Source of the DNA: Streptomyces sp. NBC_01116
GTDB lineage: Bacteria > Actinomycetota > Actinomycetes > Streptomycetales > Streptomycetaceae
Assembly: GCF_041435495.1 (NCBI RefSeq)
Contig: NZ_CP108644.1
Coordinates: 6,123,501 to 6,187,500 of the forward strand
Length of the DNA stretch: 64,000 bases
Direction of reading: 5' to 3'
Shown: piece after piece, positions 35,376-44,938 of the stretch
How positions within the stretch are numbered: the stretch's first letter is position 1
How the letters are laid out: each line of letters opens with the position of its first letter
Program-made: the position numbers and the translations under genes
The notes under the pieces: generated by a model
The model's input: only the letters and a program-made list of their open reading frames with translations
The model's database searches: none
Told to the model about the DNA's origin: nothing

Positions 35376-36545
35376 ATGGCTTACCTCGACCACGCCGCGA
35401 CCACCCCGATGCTTCCCGAAGCGATCGGGGCGATGACCGCCCAGCTCTCCGCCACCGGCAACGCGTCCTCACTGCACGCCGCCGGACGCCGGGCCCGCCG
35501 TACCGTCGAGGAGTCCAGAGAAGCCCTCGCCGACGCCCTCGGCGCACGCCCCAGCGAGGTGGTCCTCACCTCCGGTGGCACGGAGGCCGACAACCTCGCC
35601 GTGAAGGGCCTCTACTGGTCCCGACGCGACGCCGACCCCCGCCGCACCCGGGTCCTCGCCGGTCCCGTGGAGCACCACGCGGTCCTGGACGCCGTCGACT
35701 GGCTCGCGGAGCACGAGGGCGCGACCGTCGACTACCTCCCGGTGGACCGCCACGGCCGGGTCCACCCCGAGGACCTGCGCGAGGCGATCCTCCGCGACCC
35801 CGACGACGTCGCGATGATCACCGTGATGTGGGCCAACAACGAGATCGGCACCATCATGCCGGTCCGCGAACTGGCCGCGGTGGCGGCGGAGTTCTCCATC
35901 CCCATGCACGCCGACGCGGTCCAGGCCTTCGGTCAGCTGGAGGTCGACTTCGCCCGCTCCGGACTGGCCGCGATGACGGTCAGCGGGCACAAGATCGGCG
36001 GCCCCTTCGGCATCGGCGCGCTGCTGCTGGGCCGCGACCACACCCCCGTACCCGTCCTGCACGGCGGCGGCCAGGAGCGGCACGTGCGCTCCGGCACCCT
36101 GGACGTGCCCGCCGTCGCCTCCTTCGCGGTCGCCGGACGGCTGGCGGCCGAGCGGCGCGAGCAGTTCGCCCGGCGCGTGGGCTCCCTGCGCGACGACCTC
36201 GTGGCCGCCGTGCGCCGGGCCGTGCCGGACGCCGTGCTCGGCGGCGACCCGGATCCGGCCGGACGCCTCCCGGCCAACGCCCACTTCAGCTTCCCGGGCT
36301 GCGAGGGCGACTCCCTCCTGCTGCTGCTGGACGCCCAGGGCATCGAGTGCTCCACCGGCTCCGCCTGCACCGCCGGGATCGCCCAGCCCAGCCACGTCCT
36401 GCTCGCCACCGGCACCGATCCGGACCTGGCCCGGGGCACCCTGCGCTTCTCGCTCGGCCACACCTCGACCGAGGACGACGTGAAGGCGCTGGCCGAGGCG
36501 ATCGGCCCGGCGGTGGAGCGCGCGAGGACCGCCGGGCTCAGCTGA
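35376..36545 (+). CDS. cysteine desulfurase (NifS/IscS-like)
   Basis: 389 residues from ATG 35376, directly after a -10-like TAGAAT. A PLP enzyme that takes sulfur from cysteine as a persulfide. The PLP lysine lies in TVSGHKIGGPFGIGAL, and the catalytic loop cysteine in ECSTGSACTAGIAQPSHV. It is close to mnmA, with only a divergent amidase gene between, so its likely job is to supply sulfur for tRNA 2-thiouridine formation. Confidence 0.94.
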   Translation: MAYLDHAATTPMLPEAIGAMTAQLSATGNASSLHAAGRRARRTVEESREALADALGARPSEVVLTSGGTEADNLAVKGLYWSRRDADPRRTRVLAGPVEHHAVLDAVDWLAEHEGATVDYLPVDRHGRVHPEDLREAILRDPDDVAMITVMWANNEIGTIMPVRELAAVAAEFSIPMHADAVQAFGQLEVDFARSGLAAMTVSGHKIGGPFGIGALLLGRDHTPVPVLHGGGQERHVRSGTLDVPAVASFAVAGRLAAERREQFARRVGSLRDDLVAAVRRAVPDAVLGGDPDPAGRLPANAHFSFPGCEGDSLLLLLDAQGIECSTGSACTAGIAQPSHVLLATGTDPDLARGTLRFSLGHTSTEDDVKALAEAIGPAVERARTAGLS

Positions 36546-36572
36546 GCCCGGCCGGGGAGGAGGGAGGGGCCG

Positions 36573-37343
36573 TCACGCCTTCGCCGACGGCGTGGGGGAG
36601 GGGCCGGGGGGCGCCGTCGCGGCCCGGCGTACCAGCTCCATGTAGCGGTCCCAGTCCCAGTGCGGGCCCGGGTCCGTGTGGTCGGTGCCCGGCACCTCCA
36701 CGTGCCCGATGACGTGCTCCCGGTCGACGGGTATGCCGTGCCGCGCGCAGATCGACGCCGTGAGCCGCGCCGAGGACTCGTACATCGCCTTCGTAAGGTC
36801 CTTCGGCCGGTCCACGAACCCCTCGTGCTCGATGCCGACGCCGCGTTCGTTGTACGCGCGGTTGCCCGCCTGGTACGCCACGTCCAGCTCGCGGATCATC
36901 TGCACCACCCGCCCGTCCTGACCCACGATGTAGTGCGTCGCGGCCTGGTGGGCGGGGTCCTGGAACACCTTCACCGCGCTGGCGAAACTGCCCTGCGTGA
37001 CATGGATGATCACCCGGTCGACGGTGAAGTCGTCCGGCCGGTCCGCGCGCCGCCAGTTCGCCTCCGACGCGGCCACCCAGGTCGCGCCCGCGTAGTCCAG
37101 CTCGCCCGGCTTCCGGGGCTTCTCGACCCCGGGCACCTGCCACCACAGGCGCTTGACCTTGTCGCGCGCGAGCACGGCGGCGGTGCCGGCGGCCGCCACC
37201 GCCCCGCCGCCGATCAGCAGAGCGCGCCGGCTGACGCCGTCCGCGGACTTCTTCCGCGCATTCGCGGGCTTCCTCCGCGAAGACGAGCCCGAAGACTTTC
37301 CCGAAGGCTTTCGCGCACCCCGGGTGCTCCCGTTGTTCCCCAT
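36573..37343 (-). CDS. Tat-exported N-acetylmuramoyl-L-alanine amidase
   Basis: 256 residues. A long basic Lys/Arg/Ser N-region leads into a twin-arginine motif and hydrophobic core (SRRALLIGGGAVAAAGTAAV, residues ~41-60), so export by Tat is expected. The Amidase_2 domain carries the zinc-ligand histidines in VIIHVTQGSF and HVEVPGTDHTDPGPHW, with GVGIEHEGF between. It cleaves the amide between MurNAc and the stem peptide. It converges with the cysteine desulfurase gene. Confidence 0.9.
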   Translation of the reverse strand: MGNNGSTRGARKPSGKSSGSSSRRKPANARKKSADGVSRRALLIGGGAVAAAGTAAVLARDKVKRLWWQVPGVEKPRKPGELDYAGATWVAASEANWRRADRPDDFTVDRVIIHVTQGSFASAVKVFQDPAHQAATHYIVGQDGRVVQMIRELDVAYQAGNRAYNERGVGIEHEGFVDRPKDLTKAMYESSARLTASICARHGIPVDREHVIGHVEVPGTDHTDPGPHWDWDRYMELVRRAATAPPGPSPTPSAKA

Positions 37344-37404
37344 GTGAGCGTCAACGCATATCCGCGAGCGTTCGGTTCCCGGCGACCCGTACCCTGGAGG
37401 AGCT

Positions 37405-38541
37405 ATGACTCAGACTTCCCAGCGCCCCCTGCGTGTCCTCGCCGCGATGTCGGGCGGCGTGGACTCCGCCGTCGCCGCGGCCCGTGCCGCCGAGGCGGGC
37501 CACGACGTGACCGGTGTCCACCTCGCCCTGTCCGCGAATCCCCAGTCCTTCCGGACCGGGGCGCGCGGCTGTTGCACCATCGAGGACTCCCGGGACGCCC
37601 GCCGCGCGGCCGACGTCATCGGTATCCCGTTCTACGTCTGGGACCTGGCGGAGCGCTTCCGCGAGGACGTCGTCGAGGACTTCGTCGCGGAGTACGAGGC
37701 CGGGCGCACGCCCAACCCCTGCCTGCGCTGCAACGAGAAGATCAAGTTCGCCGCGCTGCTCGACAAGGCCCTCGCCCTCGGCTTCGACGCCGTGTGCACC
37801 GGCCACTACGCCACCGTCGTGCTCACCGAGGACGGCAGCCGCGAGCTGCACCGCGCCTCCGACATGGCCAAGGACCAGAGCTATGTGCTCGGCGTCCTGG
37901 ACGAGAAGCAGCTCGCCCACGCCATGTTCCCGCTCGGCGACACCCTCACCACCAAGGACGAGATCCGCGCCGAGGCCGAGCGCCGGGGCCTGGCCGTCGC
38001 CAAGAAGCCCGACAGCCACGACATCTGCTTCATCGCCGACGGCGACACCCAGGGCTTCCTGGCGGACCGCCTCGGCGGCCCGGCCGAGGGCGACATCCTC
38101 GACGAGTCCGGCACGAAGCTGGGCACCCACGAGGGCGCGTTCGGCTTCACCATCGGCCAGCGCAAGGGCCTGAAGATCGGCCACCCGGCCCCCGACGGCA
38201 AGCCGCGCTACGTGCTCGACATCTCCCCGGTGAACAACACCGTCACCGTCGGCCCCGTCGAGGCCCTCGACGTGACCTCGCTGACCGCGATCAAGCCCCG
38301 CTGGTGCGGAACGCCGCCCTCCGGCCCGGGAACGTACACCGCCCAGCTCCGCGCCCACGGCGGCGAGACCGAGGTCACGGCCGAGCTGGTCGACGGCTCC
38401 GAGCTGAACGTCACCTTCACCGAGCCGGTCCGGGGCGTGGCCCCCGGCCAGGCGGTCGTCCTGTACGACGGCACGCGCGTGGTCGGCTCGGCCACCATCG
38501 CCACGACGTCCCGCCGCGAGCGGGTGGCGACGGGCGGCTGA
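37405..38541 (+). CDS. mnmA: tRNA 2-thiouridine(34) synthase
   Basis: 378 residues from ATG 37405 with GGAGGAG five bases upstream. It thiolates U34 of Lys, Glu and Gln tRNAs. The ATP pyrophosphatase PP-loop SGGVDS is at residues 16-21. The two catalytic cysteines are Cys106 (NPCLRCN) and Cys208 (HDICFIADG). A Cys-Cys pair (GARGCCTIED) is common in actinobacterial forms. Sulfur probably comes from the nearby cysteine desulfurase. Confidence 0.97.
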   Translation: MTQTSQRPLRVLAAMSGGVDSAVAAARAAEAGHDVTGVHLALSANPQSFRTGARGCCTIEDSRDARRAADVIGIPFYVWDLAERFREDVVEDFVAEYEAGRTPNPCLRCNEKIKFAALLDKALALGFDAVCTGHYATVVLTEDGSRELHRASDMAKDQSYVLGVLDEKQLAHAMFPLGDTLTTKDEIRAEAERRGLAVAKKPDSHDICFIADGDTQGFLADRLGGPAEGDILDESGTKLGTHEGAFGFTIGQRKGLKIGHPAPDGKPRYVLDISPVNNTVTVGPVEALDVTSLTAIKPRWCGTPPSGPGTYTAQLRAHGGETEVTAELVDGSELNVTFTEPVRGVAPGQAVVLYDGTRVVGSATIATTSRRERVATGG

Positions 38542-38548
38542 GCCGGGG

Positions 38549-38575
38549 GCCCTCCGACCGGACCGGGCGGAGGGC
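38549..38575. terminator. terminator between mnmA and alpha/beta hydrolase
   Basis: GCCCTCCG and CGGAGGGC flank an 11-base loop just after mnmA, in the gap between converging genes; it may serve both directions. Confidence 0.6.
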
Positions 38576-38609
38576 AGCCCCGCGGCGGCAGGCCGGCGCG
38601 GGGGAGGGT

Positions 38610-39413
38610 CTACGACGCCTGCCGGTACGCGTACACGTCCCTGGCGAAGAAGTCCGCCAGCACCGGGGCGATCACCTGGGGCGCCACCTCACGCATCTGG
38701 CCCGTGAGCGTGCGGTGCCGGCCGCGCGGCAGGGCGTCGGCCAGCGTCCGGGTCGCCGCGCGCGCCGGGGCGCTGCTGAAGCCGCCGCAGATCACCAGCG
38801 TCCGGGCGGCGACGGCCGCGAACCGCTCGACCGGGACCGCCCCGTCGCCCAGCAGGGCGTCGTCGTACGCCAGGGTGTGCGCCATCGCCTCCAGCTCCGC
38901 CCACAGCGTGGTGCGCCGCATCCGGGCGGCCGTCTCCTCCGCGACGCCCGTCATGGACAGGAACAGCTCCACCGCGCCGCCCCGGTCCCCGGCCGCCAGC
39001 AGCCGGTGCAGCCGGGCCGTGCAGCGGGCCTTGAACAGCAGACCCGACGCGCCGGGCGTGTAGGGCGGCTCGTACACGGCGAGCAGCTCCACCGGCAGCC
39101 CGGCGGCGACCGCCTCCAGGGCCAGCGCCCCGCCCGACGACATCCCGAAGACCGACGCGCCCGCCCCGGCGGCCCCGACGACGGCGGCCAGGTCCTCGGC
39201 CTCCCGCGCCACGGACCAGGGCCCGGCGTCACCGCTGGCGCCCCGGCCCCGGCGGTCGTAGGTGAGCACCGTGAAGCGCGGCGCGAGCAGGGCGGCCAGC
39301 GGCGCGTCGGCGGCCGAGGCGCTCAGTGCCCCGCCGACCAGCACCAGCGGCGGGCCGTCGCCCTGGCGTCGGTAGGCGATCGGCGTGCCGTCGGCGGAGA
39401 GAATCCTGTCCAT
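38610..39413 (-). CDS. alpha/beta hydrolase
   Basis: 267 residues. Typical fold markers: the oxyanion region PPLVLVGGALSA, a TYDRRGRGASG strand-turn, the nucleophile elbow GMSSGG, and a long helical cap. A carboxylesterase or haloperoxidase-like hydrolase; substrate not predictable. On the minus strand, possibly co-transcribed with the DUF427 gene upstream of it (74-bp gap). Confidence 0.85.
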   Translation of the reverse strand: MDRILSADGTPIAYRRQGDGPPLVLVGGALSASAADAPLAALLAPRFTVLTYDRRGRGASGDAGPWSVAREAEDLAAVVGAAGAGASVFGMSSGGALALEAVAAGLPVELLAVYEPPYTPGASGLLFKARCTARLHRLLAAGDRGGAVELFLSMTGVAEETAARMRRTTLWAELEAMAHTLAYDDALLGDGAVPVERFAAVAARTLVICGGFSSAPARAATRTLADALPRGRHRTLTGQMREVAPQVIAPVLADFFARDVYAYRQAS

Positions 39414-39487
39414 GGGAGTGCAGACCGGGGCGGTCAGGAAAACTCATCGTTCCGGCGGAGAAAACTTTCCGGAGCCCGTGGCGCGGG

Positions 39488-39823
39488 TCAGTCGGCCACG
39501 GTTTCCGCCGCGTAGAAGCAGAAGTGGTCCTTGATCGCGGCGACTTCGGGCTTCGGGTCCGGGTAGGCCCAGACGAGATCGGCGGCCCCGGGGCGGGACC
39601 AGTAGGAGGCGTCCCCCTTGAACGGGCAGTGGGTGGAGGTGTCCGACGGGGCGAGCAGGTCGGTGCGGACGTCCTCGGGCGGCAGGTAGTAGCGGACCGG
39701 ACAGCCGGTCTCGCGGAGCACGAGCGGGCGGCGGCTCTCGGCCAGCACCTGTCCGTCGTGTACCGCCCGGACGTGCTCGGTGCCCTGCTCGACGGTGATG
39801 CGATGTCCTCGGGTGGCAGTCAT
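39488..39823 (-). CDS. DUF427 domain protein
   Basis: 111 residues from ATG 39823. The pattern VRAVHDGQVLAESRRPLVL, then YYLPPEDVRTDLL, THCPFKGDASYW and DLVWAYPDPKPE is characteristic of DUF427, a small beta-fold of unknown function. It diverges from the LOG gene across a 112-bp region with short tandem repeats. Confidence 0.88.
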   Translation of the reverse strand: MTATRGHRITVEQGTEHVRAVHDGQVLAESRRPLVLRETGCPVRYYLPPEDVRTDLLAPSDTSTHCPFKGDASYWSRPGAADLVWAYPDPKPEVAAIKDHFCFYAAETVAD

Positions 39824-39884
39824 GCCTGTTTCAGCGGTGTACGGGGCCGTGTTCTTCCCCGTACGCCCAACCTTCCCCACAACG

Positions 39885-39914
39885 GGTGTCCGAGGTGTCC
39901 GAGGAGGTGTCCGA
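39885..39914. repeat. three copies of GGTGTCCGA
   Basis: GGTGTCCGA at 39885-39893, 39894-39902 and 39906-39914 lie in the divergent promoter region between the DUF427 and LOG genes, ending 21 bp before the LOG start. Possible regulator sites. Confidence 0.6.
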
Positions 39915-39935
39915 GGCGGGTCGTACGGTTGGCGC

Positions 39936-40475
39936 ATGAACATCTGCGTCTTCCTCTCCGCCGCCGACCTCGACGACCGCTACACCGTGCCCGCCCGGGA
40001 GTTCGCCGAGCTGCTCGGCAGAGGCGGGCACACCCTCGTCTGGGGCGGATCGGAGAGCGGGCTGATGAAGGTCGTCGCGGACGGCGTGCAGGCGGCGGGC
40101 GGGCGGCTCGTGGGCGTCTCGGTCGACTTCCTCGCCGCGAAGGCCCGCACGAACGCCGACGAGATGGTGATCGCCCGCGACCTCGCGGAGCGCAAGGCGC
40201 TCCTCCTGGAGAAGGCCGACGCCGTCGTGATCATGGTCGGCGGGACCGGGACGCTCGACGAGGCCACCGAGATCCTGGAGCTGAAGAAGCACGGCAAGCA
40301 CACCAAGCCGGTCGTCCTGCTGAACACGGCGGGCTTCTACGACGGGCTGCGCCAGCAGTTCCAGCGCATGGAGGACGAGGGCTTCCTGCCCCTCCCCCTG
40401 ACCGACCTGGTCTTCTTCGCCAAGGACGGCGTCGGCGCGCTCGCCTACCTGGAGGAGTCCGCCGGCCACCAGTGA
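39936..40475 (+). CDS. LOG family protein (nucleoside-monophosphate phosphoribohydrolase)
   Basis: 179 residues from ATG 39936. The Rossmann-like fold has the LOG active-site motif VGGTGTLDEATE (the PGGxGTxxE pattern with V for P), and VWGGSESGLMKVVADG upstream of it. LOG enzymes hydrolyse cytokinin-type or other nucleoside 5'-monophosphates to base plus ribose 5-phosphate. The bacterial in vivo substrate is usually unclear. Confidence 0.88.
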   Translation: MNICVFLSAADLDDRYTVPAREFAELLGRGGHTLVWGGSESGLMKVVADGVQAAGGRLVGVSVDFLAAKARTNADEMVIARDLAERKALLLEKADAVVIMVGGTGTLDEATEILELKKHGKHTKPVVLLNTAGFYDGLRQQFQRMEDEGFLPLPLTDLVFFAKDGVGALAYLEESAGHQ

Positions 40476-40560
40476 GGAGCACCGGTCAGGAGCGCCGGTC
40501 AGAGCACCCGTGACGAGTCCGCCGGTCACCGGCGGGGAGGGGCGGTCCTAGGATCGCCCC

Positions 40561-41250
40561 ATGTCTACCCACCTCATCACCGGCGCCGGTTCCGGCATCG
40601 GGGCCGCTGTCGCCCGCCGTCTCCAGGAGCGCGGCGACGACGTCGTCCTGCTCGCCCGCGACGCCGGCCGCGCCAAGGAGTTCGCCGACCGCTACCCGGG
40701 CGCGCGCACGCTCGTCGGCGACCTCGGCAACCCCGACCGGCTGTCCTGGGCGTTCGGCCAGCAGTCCATGCCCGAGCGGATCGACACCCTGCTGCACATC
40801 GCGGGCGTCGTCGAGCTCGGCGAAGTCGGCGAGCTCACTCCCAAGGCCTGGCACTTCCAGCTCAACGCCAACCTGATCGCGCCTGCCGAGATCACCCGCC
40901 TCCTGCTCCCGCAGCTCCGCGTCTCCCAGGGACAGGTCCTGTTCGTGAACTCCGGGGCAGGGCTCGCCGCCCACGCCGGCTGGAGCGCGTACGCCGCGAG
41001 CAAGCACGGCCTCAAGGCGCTCGCCGACTCGCTGCGCCACGAGGAGCACGGCAACGGGGTGCGCGTCACCACCGTCTACCCGGGCCGCACCGCCAGCCCC
41101 ATGCAGGCCAAGGTGCACCAGCAGGAGGGCAAGGAGTACGACGCGTCCCGCTGGATCGACCCCGAGTCGGTGGCCACCACGATCCTGATGGCGATCGACC
41201 TGCCGCGCGACGCCGAGGTCAACGACCTCACCGTCCGCCCCGGCCGCTGA
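40561..41250 (+). CDS. SDR family oxidoreductase
   Basis: 229 residues from ATG 40561. A short-chain dehydrogenase/reductase: NAD(P)-binding ITGAGSGIGAAVARRL at the N-terminus, HIAGVVELGE (NAG-like) and the catalytic Tyr-Lys pair in SAYAASKHGLKAL. Substrate unknown. It precedes the MetE-like gene by 46 bp on the same strand. Confidence 0.9.
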   Translation: MSTHLITGAGSGIGAAVARRLQERGDDVVLLARDAGRAKEFADRYPGARTLVGDLGNPDRLSWAFGQQSMPERIDTLLHIAGVVELGEVGELTPKAWHFQLNANLIAPAEITRLLLPQLRVSQGQVLFVNSGAGLAAHAGWSAYAASKHGLKALADSLRHEEHGNGVRVTTVYPGRTASPMQAKVHQQEGKEYDASRWIDPESVATTILMAIDLPRDAEVNDLTVRPGR

Positions 41251-41296
41251 CGGTCCCGGGGAGCAGGGCCCCCGCACCGGACCGTAGGCTTCCCGC

Positions 41297-42325
41297 GTGA
41301 GCGAGAAGAGCAAGTTCAGCGGGTGTCCGGCGACCGGCATCGGGTCGATGCCCGGGGGAGACGCGAGGGAGGCGGCGAAGACCGTCACCGGCTCCTTCGC
41401 CGACGGCCAGGGCATGCCGTACCTGGCGGAACTGCCCGCGCGCGGGCCGGGCGCCGACATGATCGGCCGGACGATCGGCATGCTCGTCGAGATGTACGGG
41501 CACGTCGAGCCGAGCGGCTGGCGGATCGGCGACCGGCCCGGCCGTGACACCCGCCGCGCCCGCTCCTGGCTGGGCGAGGACCTGGACGCACTGGAGGAGT
41601 TCACCCAGGGGTACGAGGGCCTGCTCAAGGTCCAGGCCGTGGGCCCCTGGACGCTGGCCGCGGCACTGGAACTGCGCGGCGGCGAGGCCATGCTGGCCGA
41701 CCCCGGCGCCTGCCGCGACCTGGCCGGATCCCTGGCCGAAGGGCTCCGCGCCCACCTCGCGGAGGTCCGCCGCCGGATGCCCGGGGCCGAGGTCGTCCTG
41801 CAACTGGACGAACCCTCCCTGACCGCCGTCCTGCTGGGCCGGGTCCGCTCCGCCAGCGGCTACCGCACCTACCGCGCCGTCGACCGCCAGATCGTCGAGG
41901 CGACCCTGCGCGACGTCCTCGCCGCGGCGGGCGAGGACGGCACGACGCTCGTCCACTCCTGCGCCCCCGAGGTGCCGTTCGCGCTGCTGCGCCGGGCCGG
42001 GGCCGACGGGATCTCGTTCGACTTCTCGCTGCTCACCGAGCGTGAGGAGGAGGCGATCGGGGAAGCCGTCGAGGGCGGCACCCACCTCTTCCTCGGCGTG
42101 GTGCCCTCCACGGACGCGGCTTCGGAGGGATTGTCGGACCCGGGCGGTAGCGTCATGGGAGTCAGGACGCTGTGGAGCAGGCTGGGGCTGAATCCGGGGA
42201 CTCTCGCCGAGTCCGTCGCGATCACCCCGTCGTGCGGTCTCGCGGGCGCGTCGCCCGCTCACGCCCGCACCGCGCTCGCCCACAGCGCCCGGGCGGCGAG
42301 GTCGCTCGCGGACAACCCTGAGTGA
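41297..42325 (+). CDS. MetE-like (cobalamin-independent methionine synthase C-terminal) protein
   Basis: 342 residues from GTG 41297. It belongs to the UROD/MetE-like barrel superfamily: ATGIGSMPGGDAREAAK at the start, MPYLAELPARGPGAD, QLDEPSLTAVL and a zinc-ligand-like VHSCAPEVPF with TPSCGLAGASP at the end. Full MetE is about twice this size; this is the single-barrel form common in actinobacteria. It may be a methyltransferase using another donor. It ends 32 bp before ligA. Confidence 0.85.
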   Translation: MSEKSKFSGCPATGIGSMPGGDAREAAKTVTGSFADGQGMPYLAELPARGPGADMIGRTIGMLVEMYGHVEPSGWRIGDRPGRDTRRARSWLGEDLDALEEFTQGYEGLLKVQAVGPWTLAAALELRGGEAMLADPGACRDLAGSLAEGLRAHLAEVRRRMPGAEVVLQLDEPSLTAVLLGRVRSASGYRTYRAVDRQIVEATLRDVLAAAGEDGTTLVHSCAPEVPFALLRRAGADGISFDFSLLTEREEEAIGEAVEGGTHLFLGVVPSTDAASEGLSDPGGSVMGVRTLWSRLGLNPGTLAESVAITPSCGLAGASPAHARTALAHSARAARSLADNPE

Positions 42326-42357
42326 CGGGGACGACGGGTACACAGGAGGACGGGACG

Positions 42358-44589
42358 ATGGCGGGCGAAGAGCGGGTGGAGCAGGAGAGCTCGGTTCCGG
42401 CGGACGTGCGGGAGAAGCACGCGCTGCTGGCCGAGCAGATCGAGGAGCACCGCTTCCGCTACTACGTGAAGGACCAGCCGGTCGTCAGCGACGGCGAGTT
42501 CGACCGGCAGCTGCGCGCCCTGGAGGCACTGGAGGAGGAGCACCCGTCGCTGCGCACCCCGGACTCCCCGACCCAGAAGGTCGCCGGGCCCTACCGCACG
42601 GAGTTCACCTCCGTGGTCCACCGCGAACGCATGCTCTCCCTCGACAACGCCTTCGACGACGAGGAGCTGGCCGCCTGGGCCGACCGGGTCGCCAAGGACG
42701 TCGGCACCCCCGACCACCACTTCCTGTGCGAGCTCAAGATCGACGGCCTCGCCGTCAACCTCACCTACGAGCACGGCCGCCTGACCCGGGCGGCCACCCG
42801 CGGCGACGGCCGCACCGGCGAGGACATCACCCCCAACGTCCGGACGATCGCCGAGATCCCGCACCGCCTGAAGGGCGAGAACATCCCCGCGCTCGTCGAG
42901 ATCCGCGGCGAGGTCTTCTTCCCCATGGAAGGCTTCGAGGAGCTGAACGCCCGGCTGGTCGCCGCCGACGACAAGCCCTTCGCCAACCCGCGCAACGCGG
43001 CCGCCGGATCGCTGCGCCAGAAGGACCCCAAGGTCACCGCCACCCGCCCGCTGCACATGGTGGTGCACGGCATCGGCGCCCACGAGGGCCTGAGCATCGA
43101 CCGCCTCTCCGCGGCCTACGAGCTGCTCCACGCCTGGGGTCTGCCCACCGCCCAGCACAACAAGGTCGTCGACTCCCTCGCCGGCGTACGGGAGTTCATC
43201 GCGTACTTCGGCGAGCACCGGCACTCCGTGGAGCACGAGATCGACGGCGTCGTCGTCAAGCTCGACGAGATCCCGCTCCAGGGCCGCCTGGGTTCCACCT
43301 CGCGCGCCCCGCGCTGGGCCATCGCCTGGAAGTACGCCCCCGAAGAGGTCAACACCAAGCTGGTCAACATCCGCGTCGGCGTCGGCCGCACCGGCCGCGT
43401 CACCCCGTACGCCCAGGTCGATCCGGTCGAAGTGGCCGGTTCCGAGGTCGAGTTCGCCACCCTCCACAACCAGAACGTGGTCAAGGCCAAGGGTGTCCTC
43501 ATCGGGGACACCGTGGTCCTGCGCAAGGCGGGCGACGTCATCCCGGAGATCCTCGGACCCGTCGTCGACAAGCGCGACGGCACCGAGAAGCCCTTCGAGA
43601 TGCCGACCCACTGCCCCGAGTGCGGCACGGAACTGCGCCCGATGAAGGAGGCCGACATCGACCTCCGCTGCCCCAACGCCCGCACCTGCCCCGCCCAGTT
43701 GCGCGAGCGCGTCTTCTACCTCGCCGGACGCAAGAGCCTCGACATCGACCACTTCGGCTATGTGGCCGCCGCCGCCCTGACCCGCCCGCTGGAGCCCGCC
43801 GAGCCCGTCCTCAAGGACGAGAGCGATCTGTTCTCCCTCACCATCGAGCAGTTGCTGCCGATCCGGGCGTACGTCCTGGACCAGGACAGCGGGCTGCCCA
43901 AGCGCGACCCGAAGACCGGTGAGGAGAAGATCGCGACGGTCTTCGCCAACCAGCAGGGCGAGCCGAAGAAGAACGCGGTGGCCATGCTGGAAGGCATCGC
44001 CGCCGCCAAGGAGGCCCCGCTCGCCCGGATCCTCACCGGGCTCTCCATCCGGCACGTCGGTCCGGTCGCCGCCCAGGAGCTGGCCCGTCAGTTCCGCTCC
44101 ATCGACCGGATCGACGAGGCGAGCGAGGAGGAGCTGGCCGCCGCCGACGGCGTCGGGCCGACCATCGCCGCCTCGGTCAAGCAGTGGTTCGCCGAGGACT
44201 GGCACCGCGAGATCGTGCGCAAGTGGCGCGAGGCCGGGGTGCGCATGGCGGACGAGGGCTCCGACGAGGACGAGGGCCCCCGCCCCCTCGAAGGGCTCAC
44301 CGTCGTCGTCACCGGCACGCTCGCCGGCCACACCCGCGACGGCGCCAAGGAGGCGCTCCAGGCGCTGGGCGCGAAGGTCACCGGATCGGTGTCGAAGAAG
44401 ACCGCTTTCGTGGTCGTCGGCGACAACCCCGGCTCCAAGTACGACAAAGCGATGCAGCTGAAGGTCCCCGTGCTGGACGAGGACGGATTCGCGATCCTGC
44501 TCGAACAGGGACCCGAACGTGCGAAGGAGGCGGCCCTGCCCGCCCCGGAGGCCGCGCCCGGCACCGGCCCGGACGACAGCGGGGAGTAA
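42358..44589 (+). CDS. ligA: NAD-dependent DNA ligase
   Basis: 743 residues from ATG 42358, chosen for AGGAGGACGGG just upstream; an in-frame GTG at 42322 lacks a ribosome-binding site. Seals nicks during replication and repair. The adenylation lysine is Lys127 in CELKIDGLAVNL. An OB fold, a four-cysteine zinc finger (CPECGTELRP and CPNARTCPAQ), helix-hairpin-helix repeats and a C-terminal BRCT domain (LEGLTVVVTGTLAGHTRDGA) follow in order. Confidence 0.98.
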   Translation: MAGEERVEQESSVPADVREKHALLAEQIEEHRFRYYVKDQPVVSDGEFDRQLRALEALEEEHPSLRTPDSPTQKVAGPYRTEFTSVVHRERMLSLDNAFDDEELAAWADRVAKDVGTPDHHFLCELKIDGLAVNLTYEHGRLTRAATRGDGRTGEDITPNVRTIAEIPHRLKGENIPALVEIRGEVFFPMEGFEELNARLVAADDKPFANPRNAAAGSLRQKDPKVTATRPLHMVVHGIGAHEGLSIDRLSAAYELLHAWGLPTAQHNKVVDSLAGVREFIAYFGEHRHSVEHEIDGVVVKLDEIPLQGRLGSTSRAPRWAIAWKYAPEEVNTKLVNIRVGVGRTGRVTPYAQVDPVEVAGSEVEFATLHNQNVVKAKGVLIGDTVVLRKAGDVIPEILGPVVDKRDGTEKPFEMPTHCPECGTELRPMKEADIDLRCPNARTCPAQLRERVFYLAGRKSLDIDHFGYVAAAALTRPLEPAEPVLKDESDLFSLTIEQLLPIRAYVLDQDSGLPKRDPKTGEEKIATVFANQQGEPKKNAVAMLEGIAAAKEAPLARILTGLSIRHVGPVAAQELARQFRSIDRIDEASEEELAAADGVGPTIAASVKQWFAEDWHREIVRKWREAGVRMADEGSDEDEGPRPLEGLTVVVTGTLAGHTRDGAKEALQALGAKVTGSVSKKTAFVVVGDNPGSKYDKAMQLKVPVLDEDGFAILLEQGPERAKEAALPAPEAAPGTGPDDSGE

Positions 44590-44938
44590 CCGCCCGCCGG
44601 ACCCGGGTTCGCCCACCGTTCGCCGGATCGAGACGCCTTCGAGACGCTGCCCCCGGCGTGGCGCGGCCCGTACGGGGAAGGAATCGGGGCAGAGGGGTGA
44701 AGAAGGGGCCGCCGTTCCCCGAATGGCCCTGCCGCGCCACCCGTTCGGGTCAATAGCAGATGGTGACGGGTGGTCGGTTCGCATTCGGGCAAGAGCTGTA
44801 GAGCGCTGCCCCTGGAAGCCTTTCGCGGCCTACTGTTGAGAGGTGCGCCCGCCGTGCACGGCTGCTCGACGGGCCGTGGTGCCACGGGAGCGGGCGCCAC
44901 CGAGGGACATCGGCACCGCCGGCTGTGAGAGGGACGGA
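44590..44938 (+). other. intergenic region between ligA and rmdB
   Basis: No gene visible in about 350 bp. It must hold the rmdB promoter; a -10-like TACTGT lies near 44832 but no convincing -35 was found. No strong terminator for ligA was seen. Confidence 0.4.
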
